In this document: one piece after another, positions 6,899 through 13,582 of the stretch
How the letters are laid out: every line of letters begins with the position of its first letter
Numbering within the stretch: the stretch's first letter is position 1
Assembly: GCA_023420435.1 (NCBI GenBank)
Contig: JAEZWE010000221.1
Location: 1-14,177 of the forward strand
From: Bacteroidota bacterium
Lineage (GTDB): Bacteria > Bacteroidota > Bacteroidia > Flavobacteriales > Weeksellaceae
DNA length: 14,177 nucleotides
Direction of reading: 5' to 3'
Notes under the pieces: generated by a model
The model's database searches: none
Told to the model about the DNA's origin: nothing
The model's input: the letters and a program-made list of their open reading frames with translations, nothing else
Position numbers and translations under genes: made by a program

Positions 6899-6903
6899 AT
6901 ATA
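6896..6903 (-). promoter_or_regulatory. -7 box of the tRNA-Cys promoter
   Basis: TATATTTG on the minus strand is an exact TAnnTTTG match, placing the start near 6892 and giving a precursor leader of roughly 14 bases for RNase P to remove. The -33 region is T-rich without a clear TTTG. The box and the following bases are also one arm of an 11-bp inverted repeat with the anticodon arm. Confidence 0.6.
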
Positions 6904-6942
6904 GAAAATTTTGTTTTTAAAAAAAATAAAATTCAAAATAGA

Positions 6943-8304
6943 TTATTTGGCTAAATCCAGTGATAGCTTAAGTTCTGCATGCATATCAATAATGCTAGTT
7001 AAAAAATATGGATTTACAAAGACAGAATTTGGCTTTAAAGTAAAAACTCTTCCTGTAGTTTTTATTTTAGAATTGTATCTTTTATTAAAAGCTTCTTCAA
7101 CGTTTTTCTTTGCAAAATCTTCAATTTCCTGTGTTGGAATACCATATTCTTCTTCAATAATTTTCACAATCTTTTTCTGAAAAAGTACGGAAGCTGTTTT
7201 ATAAAGTAAATTCTTGGATTTCAAATGATATTTTGAATTTTTTAAAACAATTTTGCGTTTTATTTCATCATATACAGGAATTCCGGAAATAGTTGAAACT
7301 CCATTTAAATACCCTTCAGTTTGCACTTCTAAAAAAACTCTTTCATTTTCTCCAAAAACTTTTATTGCATTAATCTTTATTTTTGATTTCCCTTCCTTAA
7401 AGTCAAATTCTTTGTTTAAAAAATTTTCTTCAGCAATTCGTGTAGCTTCTTCAAAAGAGAAGTTCGAAGTGGTCTGAAGTCGGAATTGACTGGCAATAGA
7501 CTGATCTTCTTTAAAATCTATAATTTTATCCAAGAGGTTTGAAGAATCCGGCTTTTTCCCCGAAAAAGTTTCAGAAAAAACTTCAATTCCGAAAGTCGCT
7601 TGTATTTCATCACGATAAAATTTTAAAGGAGTCTTCGTTATTTGAATTGGGGTAATTTTCAACCACGTTGAGTACGCTTCAGAAATATTAATAGGCTCTG
7701 AAAACTGATTCCAAACTTCCAGTAAAGTTTTCCTAAAATCCAATTGAGTTTTCATTTCACGATCTATCGTTTTACAGAATTGTTCCTGTTCTTCTTTCAG
7801 AGATTTTTCAACCAAATTGGTGATAGGAATTTTTACAGAACCGAAATCCAAAACCGGTTTCACTATCCATTTAAAACCATTGGTTATTGTATTTGTTTGT
7901 ACCGTCCAGTTTTTATTAAATAGAATGCGGGTATTAAAATACATTACGGCTTCAAAACTGGTTTGCTGATAACTGTAAATTCCCATAGTTCCCAAACCTT
8001 TTTCAGCCCAAATTTTTAGCGGGACTTCAATAAGTATATTTTCATTTGCACCACCTACAAAACGGATGGGTCTGGTTTTCCAAACTTTTATTTTAAACTG
8101 ATCGTTTTGGTTATCCTCAAAAGAATTATCCTCAAAAAGCAAATCATTCACCGAAGAATTCACCATCTTCCCTACTTCATCCAAAGGAATTCTCAATTGT
8201 AAATTAACATTGGATTTTACCTTAGGAAAATCGTACAGAACTTCCTCTTGCGAAAGCAAAACAGATGAAAAAATAAAAAAACTAAATATTAAAAACCTCA
8301 ACAA
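6943..8304 (-). CDS. DUF4403 family exported protein
   Basis: A 453-residue protein with an N-terminal signal peptide (hydrophobic residues 2-18, likely cut after LLS before Q19) and no other membrane segment, so it is predicted periplasmic or surface-associated. The remainder, rich in beta-strand-like alternation and with conserved-looking segments such as RPIRFVGG, WKTRP and GTMGIYSYQQTSF, resembles the DUF4403 family of Bacteroidota. Its function is unknown; no catalytic motif is apparent. No ATG is available near the N-terminus: the start is one of two tandem TTG codons (8304 or 8301), just 5 bases past the stop of the upstream sixA-like gene, which suggests translational coupling. The seven-A run at 8303-8309 makes an indel error worth excluding. 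The tRNA-Cys promoter follows within 40 bases of its stop. Confidence 0.8.
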   Translation of the reverse strand: MLRFLIFSFFIFSSVLLSQEEVLYDFPKVKSNVNLQLRIPLDEVGKMVNSSVNDLLFEDNSFEDNQNDQFKIKVWKTRPIRFVGGANENILIEVPLKIWAEKGLGTMGIYSYQQTSFEAVMYFNTRILFNKNWTVQTNTITNGFKWIVKPVLDFGSVKIPITNLVEKSLKEEQEQFCKTIDREMKTQLDFRKTLLEVWNQFSEPINISEAYSTWLKITPIQITKTPLKFYRDEIQATFGIEVFSETFSGKKPDSSNLLDKIIDFKEDQSIASQFRLQTTSNFSFEEATRIAEENFLNKEFDFKEGKSKIKINAIKVFGENERVFLEVQTEGYLNGVSTISGIPVYDEIKRKIVLKNSKYHLKSKNLLYKTASVLFQKKIVKIIEEEYGIPTQEIEDFAKKNVEEAFNKRYNSKIKTTGRVFTLKPNSVFVNPYFLTSIIDMHAELKLSLDLAK

Positions 8305-8309
8305 AAAAA

Positions 8310-8786
8310 TTAAATATTTTTTGGTTCATAAAAAAAAGAAAGCTTTTTCACAGCACCTTCAAAATCAGTCCAAGATTTGCACTGGATTTCAAAACCGGCA
8401 ACTCCACAAGTTGGAAAATGAAAAACGTCTTCTGAAATAGAATTGGCAAAATTTGAAATTCCATTATTATGAGAAAAAAAAGCAACCGATGAAATTTCAT
8501 CGTTTAAATTATACAAAACGGATAAAAAATTGTTTTCAGAAGGATTATACAACTTATCATCTGTACCCAAATCCAACTGATACACCTGATTAAATATTCT
8601 AGAAGTATTATAAGCCCGAAGTGCAGGACTAGAAATAAATTTTTCAATGACCACTTCTTTTTCTTTCAGAAACTTAGCCATATTCATCGCATCTTCAAGA
8701 CCACGATCCGCTAAAGGCCGATTAAAATCGTCCGTATCTTCAGGCCAATCACTTTTGGCATGGCGTACAAGGATAAGTTGTTTCAT
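8310..8786 (-). CDS. SixA-like histidine phosphatase
   Basis: A 158-residue protein of the histidine phosphatase superfamily, SixA/phosphohistidine phosphatase branch. It begins MKQLILVRHAKSDW, giving the RHA motif (8-10) with nucleophile H9. R57 lies in SSPALRAYNTS and the second catalytic histidine H106 in FSHNNG. Length fits SixA rather than the larger phosphoglycerate mutases. E. coli SixA dephosphorylates phosphohistidine on a phosphotransfer protein; the substrate here is not evident. The frame is open 32 codons further upstream (to 8882), but those codons lie in the divergent promoter region and precede the normal family start, so the ATG at 8786 is chosen. The DUF4403 gene follows 5 bases after its stop. 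It is divergent from ruvX, with a 130-base space between. Confidence 0.88.
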   Translation of the reverse strand: MKQLILVRHAKSDWPEDTDDFNRPLADRGLEDAMNMAKFLKEKEVVIEKFISSPALRAYNTSRIFNQVYQLDLGTDDKLYNPSENNFLSVLYNLNDEISSVAFFSHNNGISNFANSISEDVFHFPTCGVAGFEIQCKSWTDFEGAVKKLSFFYEPKNI

Positions 8787-8904
8787 ATTTTCAGAATTGG
8801 AAAATAAAATTATAAAATATTTTTGAATAACGTGGTGAAATTCAACAGAATTAGTATTGATCCTCAATGAATTTCCTAACACAAAAGAATTTTTAAAAAA
8901 ACTT

Positions 8905-8912
8905 TATATTTG
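8905..8912 (+). promoter_or_regulatory. -7 box of the ruvX-def-DUF5606 operon
   Basis: TATATTTG is an exact TAnnTTTG match, with only four bases (CACC) between it and the ATG at 8917, so the mRNA should start at or next to the start codon. No TTTG is seen at the -33 distance. The spacing to the start codon is the same as for aroC. Confidence 0.55.
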
Positions 8913-8916
8913 CACC

Positions 8917-9333
8917 ATGGCACAAATAATGGCTATAGATTTTGGCGGAAAAAGAACGGGAATTGCAGTAACCGATGATATGCAGATTATTGCAAGTGGT
9001 TTGGAAACCGTGGAAACCAAAAACTTATTATCTTTTTTAGACAATTATTTTTCTTCTAATCCTGTGGAAACCATTGTGGTAGGTTTACCAACAGATTTAA
9101 AAGGAAATATTTCCGAAATTGAAACAGAAATTGCGACTTTCATTAAAGAATTTAAAACAAAATTTCCAGAAATTTCTGTTGAAAGACTGGATGAAAGATT
9201 TACTTCCAAAATGGCATCCTATTTTATTAGCCAAAGCGGAAAAAACAAAAAGCAAAGACAAAACAAAGCCATGATTGATAAAGTGAGTGCTACTATTATT
9301 TTACAAAATTTTTTAGAAATAAAACAAAGATGA
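8917..9333 (+). CDS. ruvX: Putative pre-16S rRNA nuclease / Holliday junction resolvase (YqgF)
   Basis: A 138-residue RNase H-fold protein of the YqgF/RuvX family, implicated in processing the 5' end of 16S rRNA and in some bacteria in Holliday-junction or transcription-related roles. Visible motifs are DFGGKRTGIAVTD (8-20, with the first acidic residue D8), VVGLP (54-58), DERFTS (92-97) and the C-terminal helix MIDKVSATIIL (119-129, with D121). Length fits the family. The frame is open for 20 codons before the chosen start (from 8857), but the ATG at 8917 places MAQIMAIDFG at the normal N-terminus and sits right after the promoter box. Its stop overlaps the def start by 4 bases (ATGA), so the two are translationally coupled. 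Confidence 0.93.
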   Translation: MAQIMAIDFGGKRTGIAVTDDMQIIASGLETVETKNLLSFLDNYFSSNPVETIVVGLPTDLKGNISEIETEIATFIKEFKTKFPEISVERLDERFTSKMASYFISQSGKNKKQRQNKAMIDKVSATIILQNFLEIKQR

Positions 9334-9902
9334 TATTACCGATTCGTGCTTTCGGAGATCCTGTTTTAAGGAAAAAATGTACAGATATCACCCAAGATTA
9401 TCCGCAACTTCCGGAATTAATAGAAAATATGTTTGAAACCATGCATGGCGCCAATGGAATTGGACTTGCGGCTCCGCAAATTGGTTTGGATATCCGTCTT
9501 TTTTGTGTGGATGCAACACCTCTTGCTGAAGATGAAGATTATGCAGATATTGCTGAGGAATTGAAATCTTTCAAAAAAGTTTTCATCAACGCTAAAATTT
9601 TAGAAGAAAGCGGAAACGAGTGGAAGTTTAACGAAGGTTGTCTTTCCATCCCGGATGTTCGTGAAGATGTTAAACGTAAAGAAACCATCTTGATCGAATA
9701 TTTTGATGAAAATTTTGTAAAACACACCGACACTTTTTCCGATATCCGTGCAAGAATTATCCAACACGAATATGACCATATCGAAGGAATCCTTTTCACC
9801 GATCATCTCAGCTCGCTGAAGAAAAAATTAGTAAAAGGTAAGCTGACGAAAATTGCTAATGGCGAGGTTAGCATAAATTATAAAATGAGATTTCCAAAAT
9901 AA
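9330..9902 (+). CDS. def: Peptide deformylase
   Basis: It removes the N-terminal formyl group from nascent proteins, working at the ribosome with a bound metal ion. All three signature motifs are present in the 190-residue product: GIGLAAPQ (43-50), EGCLS (102-106) and QHEYDH (145-150). Metal ligands are C104, H146 and H150, and E147 is the catalytic acid/base. A charged insertion around residues 63-82 between motifs 1 and 2 and a basic C-terminal extension give a length common in Bacteroidota. Its ATG overlaps the ruvX stop (ATGA at 9330-9333). The DUF5606 gene starts 21 bases after its stop, with no terminator between. Confidence 0.97.
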   Translation: MILPIRAFGDPVLRKKCTDITQDYPQLPELIENMFETMHGANGIGLAAPQIGLDIRLFCVDATPLAEDEDYADIAEELKSFKKVFINAKILEESGNEWKFNEGCLSIPDVREDVKRKETILIEYFDENFVKHTDTFSDIRARIIQHEYDHIEGILFTDHLSSLKKKLVKGKLTKIANGEVSINYKMRFPK

Positions 9903-9923
9903 AAAATAAAGAAAATTAAGACA

Positions 9924-10484
9924 ATGGAGTTAGAGAAAATTATTTCAATTTCCGGAAAACCGGGACTTTTTAAACTGATTTCCCAATTGAGAAACGGATT
10001 TATTATTGAAGATGTAACCACAAAAAAGAAAGTGAGCATTGGCAATAGCAGCCAAGTTAGTTTACTGGATAATATTGCGATGTTTACTTTTGATAAAGAA
10101 GTTCCTCTTTTTGATGTTTTTGAAAATATTGCAAAAAACAACGAGTATAAAGAAACCATTTCTCATAAATCTGATGATTCAGAATTGAGAAAATTTATGG
10201 ATGTTGCACTTCCGAATTACGACACCGAAAGAGTGTATGTTTCTGATATTAAAAAGTTAGCACAATGGTATAACATTTTACAAAAATCGGGATATATAAC
10301 ACCGGAAAGTTTTGTAAAGCCAGAACCATCCGCTGAAAACAATGAAGAAGTAAAAGAGGAAAAAAAAGAAGCAGCGCCGAAAAAAGCAGCTGCAAAGGCT
10401 GAAAAACCAGCGACACCAAAAGTAAAATCTTCTACTTCCACAGCTAAATCTGCCCCGAAAAGTACGCATATCAAAAAGGGATAA
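9924..10484 (+). CDS. DUF5606 domain protein with Lys/Ala-rich tail
   Basis: A 186-residue cytoplasmic protein of unknown function. The N-terminal part (about 1-128) is compact and has the look of the DUF5606 family found next to def in Bacteroidota: it opens with LEKIISISGKPGLFKL and contains GNSSQVSLLDNIAMFT (40-55). The last 55 residues are low complexity, first acidic and then rich in Lys, Ala, Pro, Ser and Thr, resembling flexible nucleic-acid-binding tails of other Bacteroidota proteins. There is no signal peptide, membrane segment or catalytic motif. It is the last gene of the ruvX-def unit, ending 19 bases before a bidirectional terminator. Linkage to ribosome-related genes hints at a translation-related role, which is inference only. 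Confidence 0.8.
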   Translation: MELEKIISISGKPGLFKLISQLRNGFIIEDVTTKKKVSIGNSSQVSLLDNIAMFTFDKEVPLFDVFENIAKNNEYKETISHKSDDSELRKFMDVALPNYDTERVYVSDIKKLAQWYNILQKSGYITPESFVKPEPSAENNEEVKEEKKEAAPKKAAAKAEKPATPKVKSSTSTAKSAPKSTHIKKG

Positions 10485-10502
10485 GATGGAAATCTGAAAA
10501 TC

Positions 10503-10533
10503 AAAAACCGACTTTCTTCAGTCGGTTTTTTTT
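10503..10533. terminator. Bidirectional terminator between DUF5606 and murI
   Basis: AAAAACCGACT (10503-10513) pairs perfectly with AGTCGGTTTTT (10520-10530) around a 6-base loop. The plus strand continues with T to 10533 (eight T from 10526), and the minus strand also ends in five T, so it can stop both convergent units. murI ends at 10538, five bases away. Confidence 0.85.
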
Positions 10534-10537
10534 ATTT

Positions 10538-11368
10538 TTATAAAACTTTCAATTCCAGATCGATGGTTTTTCCGAAAAACTTTTTGGAAATTTTTTCAAA
10601 ATTTTTGGTGAGATCCGATAAATAGAAGTGATAATTCGGTTTAGAATTATTCTGCAAAAGCAAATGATGTTTTTCCAAAATAATTTTCAACTGATTGGCG
10701 ACAATATTGGGAGAATCAATTACACGCACTCTGTTTCCATAAAACTGTTTTATCTCGTCCAATAACAAAGGGTAATGAGTACAACCCAAAATTAAAGTTT
10801 CTATATTTTTCAGCTTACTGTTGCTCAAATAATTATAAATAATAGCGTGTGTTATCGGATGATTTCTGAAGCCTTCTTCAATAGCAGGAACCAAAAGTGG
10901 CGTTGCCAGTTCATCCACTTTTATAAATTTATTGTGTTTTCTGATGGATTTCTTATACAGTCCGGAATTTACCGTAGCCTTTGTTGCAATAACGCCAATA
11001 TTATTGTGAATTTCATACGCTACTTTTTCAGCCACAGGATTAATAACATCGATAACCGGAACTTTTTCATTCACCAGTTCCAAAACTTCTTTCAAAGCAT
11101 TGGCTGTTGCAGAATTACAGGCAATAACAATGGCTTTACAATTTTTCTCTAACAGAAAATTACAAATTTCTAAAGAATAACCGATAATCGCTTCTCTGGA
11201 TTTTTCTCCATAAGGAAGATGTTTGGTATCCCCAAAATAAATAAGATTTTCGTTGGGCAAAAGTCTTTTAATTTCTTTAGCCACTGTTAAGCCACCAACT
11301 CCGGAATCGAAAATCCCAATCGGTTGATCTGGTTTTAAATGCGAATAATCTGGTTTCTTTGTTTTCAA
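10538..11368 (-). CDS. murI: Glutamate racemase
   Basis: It interconverts L- and D-glutamate to supply D-Glu for peptidoglycan. Motifs visible in the 276-residue product (counted from the chosen start) are IGIFDSGVGG (17-26), YFGDTKHLPYG (44-54), ACNSAT with catalytic C84 and GCTHYP with catalytic C196. Length is normal. The start needs a decision: the frame is open to an ATG at 11452, which adds 28 residues and overlaps the hemW 3' end by 46 bases, but racemases begin about 10-20 residues before IGIFDSG. The TTG at 11368 gives LKTKKPDYSH as N-terminus and lies 13 bases after a consensus -7 box (11382-11389), so it is preferred. hemW lies upstream on the same strand. Confidence 0.93.
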   Translation of the reverse strand: MKTKKPDYSHLKPDQPIGIFDSGVGGLTVAKEIKRLLPNENLIYFGDTKHLPYGEKSREAIIGYSLEICNFLLEKNCKAIVIACNSATANALKEVLELVNEKVPVIDVINPVAEKVAYEIHNNIGVIATKATVNSGLYKKSIRKHNKFIKVDELATPLLVPAIEEGFRNHPITHAIIYNYLSNSKLKNIETLILGCTHYPLLLDEIKQFYGNRVRVIDSPNIVANQLKIILEKHHLLLQNNSKPNYHFYLSDLTKNFEKISKKFFGKTIDLELKVL

Positions 11369-11381
11369 ACGAAAATTTTTA

Positions 11382-11389
11382 CAAAAATA
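11382..11389 (-). promoter_or_regulatory. Candidate -7 box for murI
   Basis: TATTTTTG on the minus strand matches TAnnTTTG exactly and lies between the hemW stop (11407) and the preferred murI TTG start (11368). It would give a leader of under ten bases and would lie inside the coding region if the ATG at 11452 were the real start. The -33 box is not clear. Confidence 0.5.
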
Positions 11390-11406
11390 GAAAAGATTTC
11401 CAAAGA

Positions 11407-12531
11407 TTAGAGGAGAAATAAATCGGAGGCAATTCCGTCCGCTAAAAACCAATGCTCTTCTGGTATTTTTAAGAATCCATTTTCTTTTATTAACAATCCT
11501 TCCTCTTGTTTTTCTTGAATGTTTTTATTTAGTTTTTCAAGAATATTTTCAGAAAAATGATTTTCAATTTTTGAAAAATCTACGCCCCACATGGTTCTTA
11601 AACCAATCATCAACATTTCGTTCAATTGCTCATTTTCGGAAAGTTCTTCTCTTTCTATTGGCAATTTTCCAGCTGAAATTCCCGAGATGTATTTTGAATT
11701 ATTTGCCAGGTTCCAACTTCTTAAATTCGTTCCATTATAAGAATGCGCAGAGGGTCCAATTCCCAAATATTCTTTGTACTGCCAGTAAGATTTATTGTGT
11801 TTTGAATGGAATCCGGGTTTTCCGAAATTCGAAATTTCGTAATGATCAAAACCATTCTTTTTCAAAAATTCCACCATATAATGAAACTCATCATGCTGAA
11901 AATTTTCATCGGGCGCTTTAATTTTTTTGTTATTTACCCAATTTTCCAATGCTGTTTTAGGCTCAATTGTTAAAGCATAAGCAGAAACATGGGGAACCTG
12001 AAGTTCAATGGTTTTTTGAAGATTTTCCTTCCAAATTTCTAGATTTGAAGTTGGCGAACCATAAATTAAATCAATAGAAATATTTTCGAGTTCAAAATCC
12101 TGTGCTCTTTTAATAGAATCTTCAGCTTGCGAAGAATTATGAGCACGGTTCATGAGTTTTAAATCGTCTTCGAAAAAACTTTGTGTGCCAATGGAAAGTC
12201 TGTTGATGGGAGATTTTGAAATTTCTTTTAAAAAATTAGAGCTCAAATCATCAGGATTTGCTTCCAGCGTAATTTCCACATCTTTTTTGAACGAAAAATA
12301 TTTTACGACCTCATCAATAATTTCGTTGATTTCGTTTGAGGAAAGAACTGTAGGAGTTCCACCTCCAAAATATAATGAGGATAAATTTTGATTTTGCAAT
12401 TCATCTTTCCTTAATAAAATTTCTTTTTTGATAGCAGAGATCATTTCATCTTTCAATTGATAAGATGTTGAAAAATGAAAATTGCAATAGCTACATTTTT
12501 GCTTGCAAAAGGGAATATGAATGTAAATCAT
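11407..12531 (-). CDS. hemW: Radical SAM heme chaperone HemW
   Basis: A 374-residue protein of the HemN/HemW radical SAM family. The cluster motif sits at the very N-terminus, IHIPFCKQKCSYCNF (4-18; C9, C13, C16). Phe at position 18, rather than a fourth Cys, is the mark of HemW (heme chaperone for respiratory enzymes) as opposed to true coproporphyrinogen dehydrogenase HemN. Other family blocks are GGGTP (56-60, SAM binding), EANPDD (90-95), RLSIGTQSF (111-119), YEISNFGKPG (231-240) and YLGIGPSAHS (255-264). The ATG at 12531 must be the start because the cluster motif begins a few codons later. Immediately upstream lies the U tract of the preceding gene's terminator, leaving no room for a conventional leader. 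murI lies downstream. Confidence 0.93.
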   Translation of the reverse strand: MIYIHIPFCKQKCSYCNFHFSTSYQLKDEMISAIKKEILLRKDELQNQNLSSLYFGGGTPTVLSSNEINEIIDEVVKYFSFKKDVEITLEANPDDLSSNFLKEISKSPINRLSIGTQSFFEDDLKLMNRAHNSSQAEDSIKRAQDFELENISIDLIYGSPTSNLEIWKENLQKTIELQVPHVSAYALTIEPKTALENWVNNKKIKAPDENFQHDEFHYMVEFLKKNGFDHYEISNFGKPGFHSKHNKSYWQYKEYLGIGPSAHSYNGTNLRSWNLANNSKYISGISAGKLPIEREELSENEQLNEMLMIGLRTMWGVDFSKIENHFSENILEKLNKNIQEKQEEGLLIKENGFLKIPEEHWFLADGIASDLFLL

Positions 12532-12557
12532 AAAAAAAGCTCTGAAAAATCAGAGCT
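12532..12557 (-). terminator. Terminator of porP/sprF gene, touching the hemW start codon
   Basis: On the minus strand AGCTCTGA (12557-12550) pairs perfectly with TCAGAGCT (12545-12538) around TTTT, followed by seven T in all (12538-12532). The last T is the base directly before the hemW ATG at 12531. It lies 23 bases past the porP/sprF stop. It could also act as a 5' structure of the hemW mRNA. Confidence 0.75.
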
Positions 12558-12565
12558 CAAATTTA
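12558..12565 (-). promoter_or_regulatory. Candidate -7 box for hemW, just before the terminator hairpin
   Basis: TAAATTTG on the minus strand matches TAnnTTTG and ends one base before the terminator stem. Transcription from it would start within the hairpin near 12553, giving a leader of about 22 bases that contains most of the hairpin and the U tract. No clear TTTG is seen at the -33 distance, so the promoter is tentative. Confidence 0.4.
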
Positions 12566-12580
12566 TATAAATTTAAAATT

Positions 12581-13531
12581 TTAGTATCTGTAACCTCTTA
12601 CGTTGATAAAGTTGTCCACATTGAAACCAAGACCAATCATAAAAGAGTTTCCACCGTAATCCTGAATATCGGAAAGACCTAAGTTATAAGTGGCTCCAAT
12701 AATCCATTTGTTCAACTGAACTTTTACCACCGGAGATAAACTTAAACTTTGGTTATCAAATCTGTTTTGCACATATCTGAAACTTGCTCCTGCAGAAAAC
12801 TTATTGTATTCGTTATGTACGGTTCCCATCAAATTGTAGTCCACCATTCTTGAAGAATTGGTATTCAAATTAATTAAAACGGAAGGAGTTACATACATTC
12901 CATCGGTAAAATGCCAATCGTAACCTAAATTTAAAAATACTTTTATGGGAGAAGGTTCATAATTATTGATAATCGATGCGTCGTTATTCAATGCAATATC
13001 GTTAACGGAAGCTCCGGCAAAAATATTTCTGTAAGTTGCGGCTAAACCGAAGTTGGCATACATCATAAAAATACTGCTGTTATCCCCTTGAAGAAGCGGA
13101 TCTCCTGGTGTATCGGTATTAATTTTTGTATAATCAAAATTAAAATTAGCTGCGGTAACACTGGTACCAAAAGAGAACTGATCTTTTCTTTCTCCTTCAT
13201 CACTAATCGGAATAAAATACGATGCTCCCAAAGTAATACCTCCTGCAGAAATAGGTCCGTTTTGATCTCTGTAAATCGCTAAACCGGCACCAACTCTGTC
13301 AAAAATATTGGCATGCATACCAACAGATTGAACATTTGGAGATTCAGAAAATTTTGAAAATTGTTTTTGATAATTTGCGTTAATATGAACGTAATCCGTT
13401 TTACCATATTGTGCAGGATTAAACAGAAAATCTCCATCCAGCAAGTACTGTTGATAGTATGGTAAGGATTCCTGTGCTGAGTATGTTCCGGATAAAAGAA
13501 CTAAACATACCATAGCATATAGTTTTCTCAT
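12581..13531 (-). CDS. PorP/SprF family type IX secretion-associated outer membrane protein
   Basis: A 316-residue outer-membrane protein of the PorP/SprF family. Members accompany the type IX secretion system and gliding apparatus of Bacteroidota. A signal peptide (residues 1-19, cut after YSA before Q) is followed by the family's opening, QESLPYYQQYLLDGDFLFNPAQ, then repeated amphipathic beta strands. The chain ends in an aromatic residue (RGYRY), as barrels usually do. No large C-terminal domain is present. The frame is open to a TTG at 13549, but the ATG at 13531 gives the signal peptide start MRKLYAM and is preferred. A -7 box lies upstream (13555-13562) and a terminator follows. No other T9SS gene is in the window, so its partner or cargo is unknown. 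Confidence 0.88.
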   Translation of the reverse strand: MRKLYAMVCLVLLSGTYSAQESLPYYQQYLLDGDFLFNPAQYGKTDYVHINANYQKQFSKFSESPNVQSVGMHANIFDRVGAGLAIYRDQNGPISAGGITLGASYFIPISDEGERKDQFSFGTSVTAANFNFDYTKINTDTPGDPLLQGDNSSIFMMYANFGLAATYRNIFAGASVNDIALNNDASIINNYEPSPIKVFLNLGYDWHFTDGMYVTPSVLINLNTNSSRMVDYNLMGTVHNEYNKFSAGASFRYVQNRFDNQSLSLSPVVKVQLNKWIIGATYNLGLSDIQDYGGNSFMIGLGFNVDNFINVRGYRY

Positions 13532-13554
13532 AACAAATCTTAATTTCAATTGAA

Positions 13555-13562
13555 CAAATATA
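13555..13562 (-). promoter_or_regulatory. -7 box for the porP/sprF gene
   Basis: TATATTTG on the minus strand is an exact TAnnTTTG match, 23 bases before the ATG at 13531. A run of nine T lies just upstream, and no TTTG is found at the usual distance. It separates this gene from the rluA-family gene ending at 13583. Confidence 0.5.
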
Positions 13563-13582
13563 AAAAAAAACTTTAAACTATA

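Noticed and set aside
8787..8882. 32-codon upstream extension of the SixA-like gene
   Set aside because: It lies in the divergent spacer, adds residues before the normal MKQLILVRHA start, and has no family-like sequence; ATG 8786 is preferred.
8857..8916. 20-codon upstream extension of ruvX
   Set aside because: The promoter box at 8905-8912 would lie inside the coding region, and the canonical N-terminus begins at the ATG at 8917.
8787..8916. Promoter for the SixA-like gene in the divergent spacer
   Set aside because: Only partial matches such as TAATTTTA are seen on the minus strand, with no supporting -33 box, so no feature is called although a promoter must exist there or nearby.
10217..10504. 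Minus-strand frames of 63-95 codons rich in Phe, Ala and Cys opposite DUF5606
   Set aside because: They are the antisense of the Lys/Ala-rich tail; the composition is an artefact of low-complexity codons.
13532..13549. TTG start six codons upstream for the porP/sprF gene
   Set aside because: The ATG at 13531 gives a clean signal peptide and a conventional start; the TTG adds residues without benefit.
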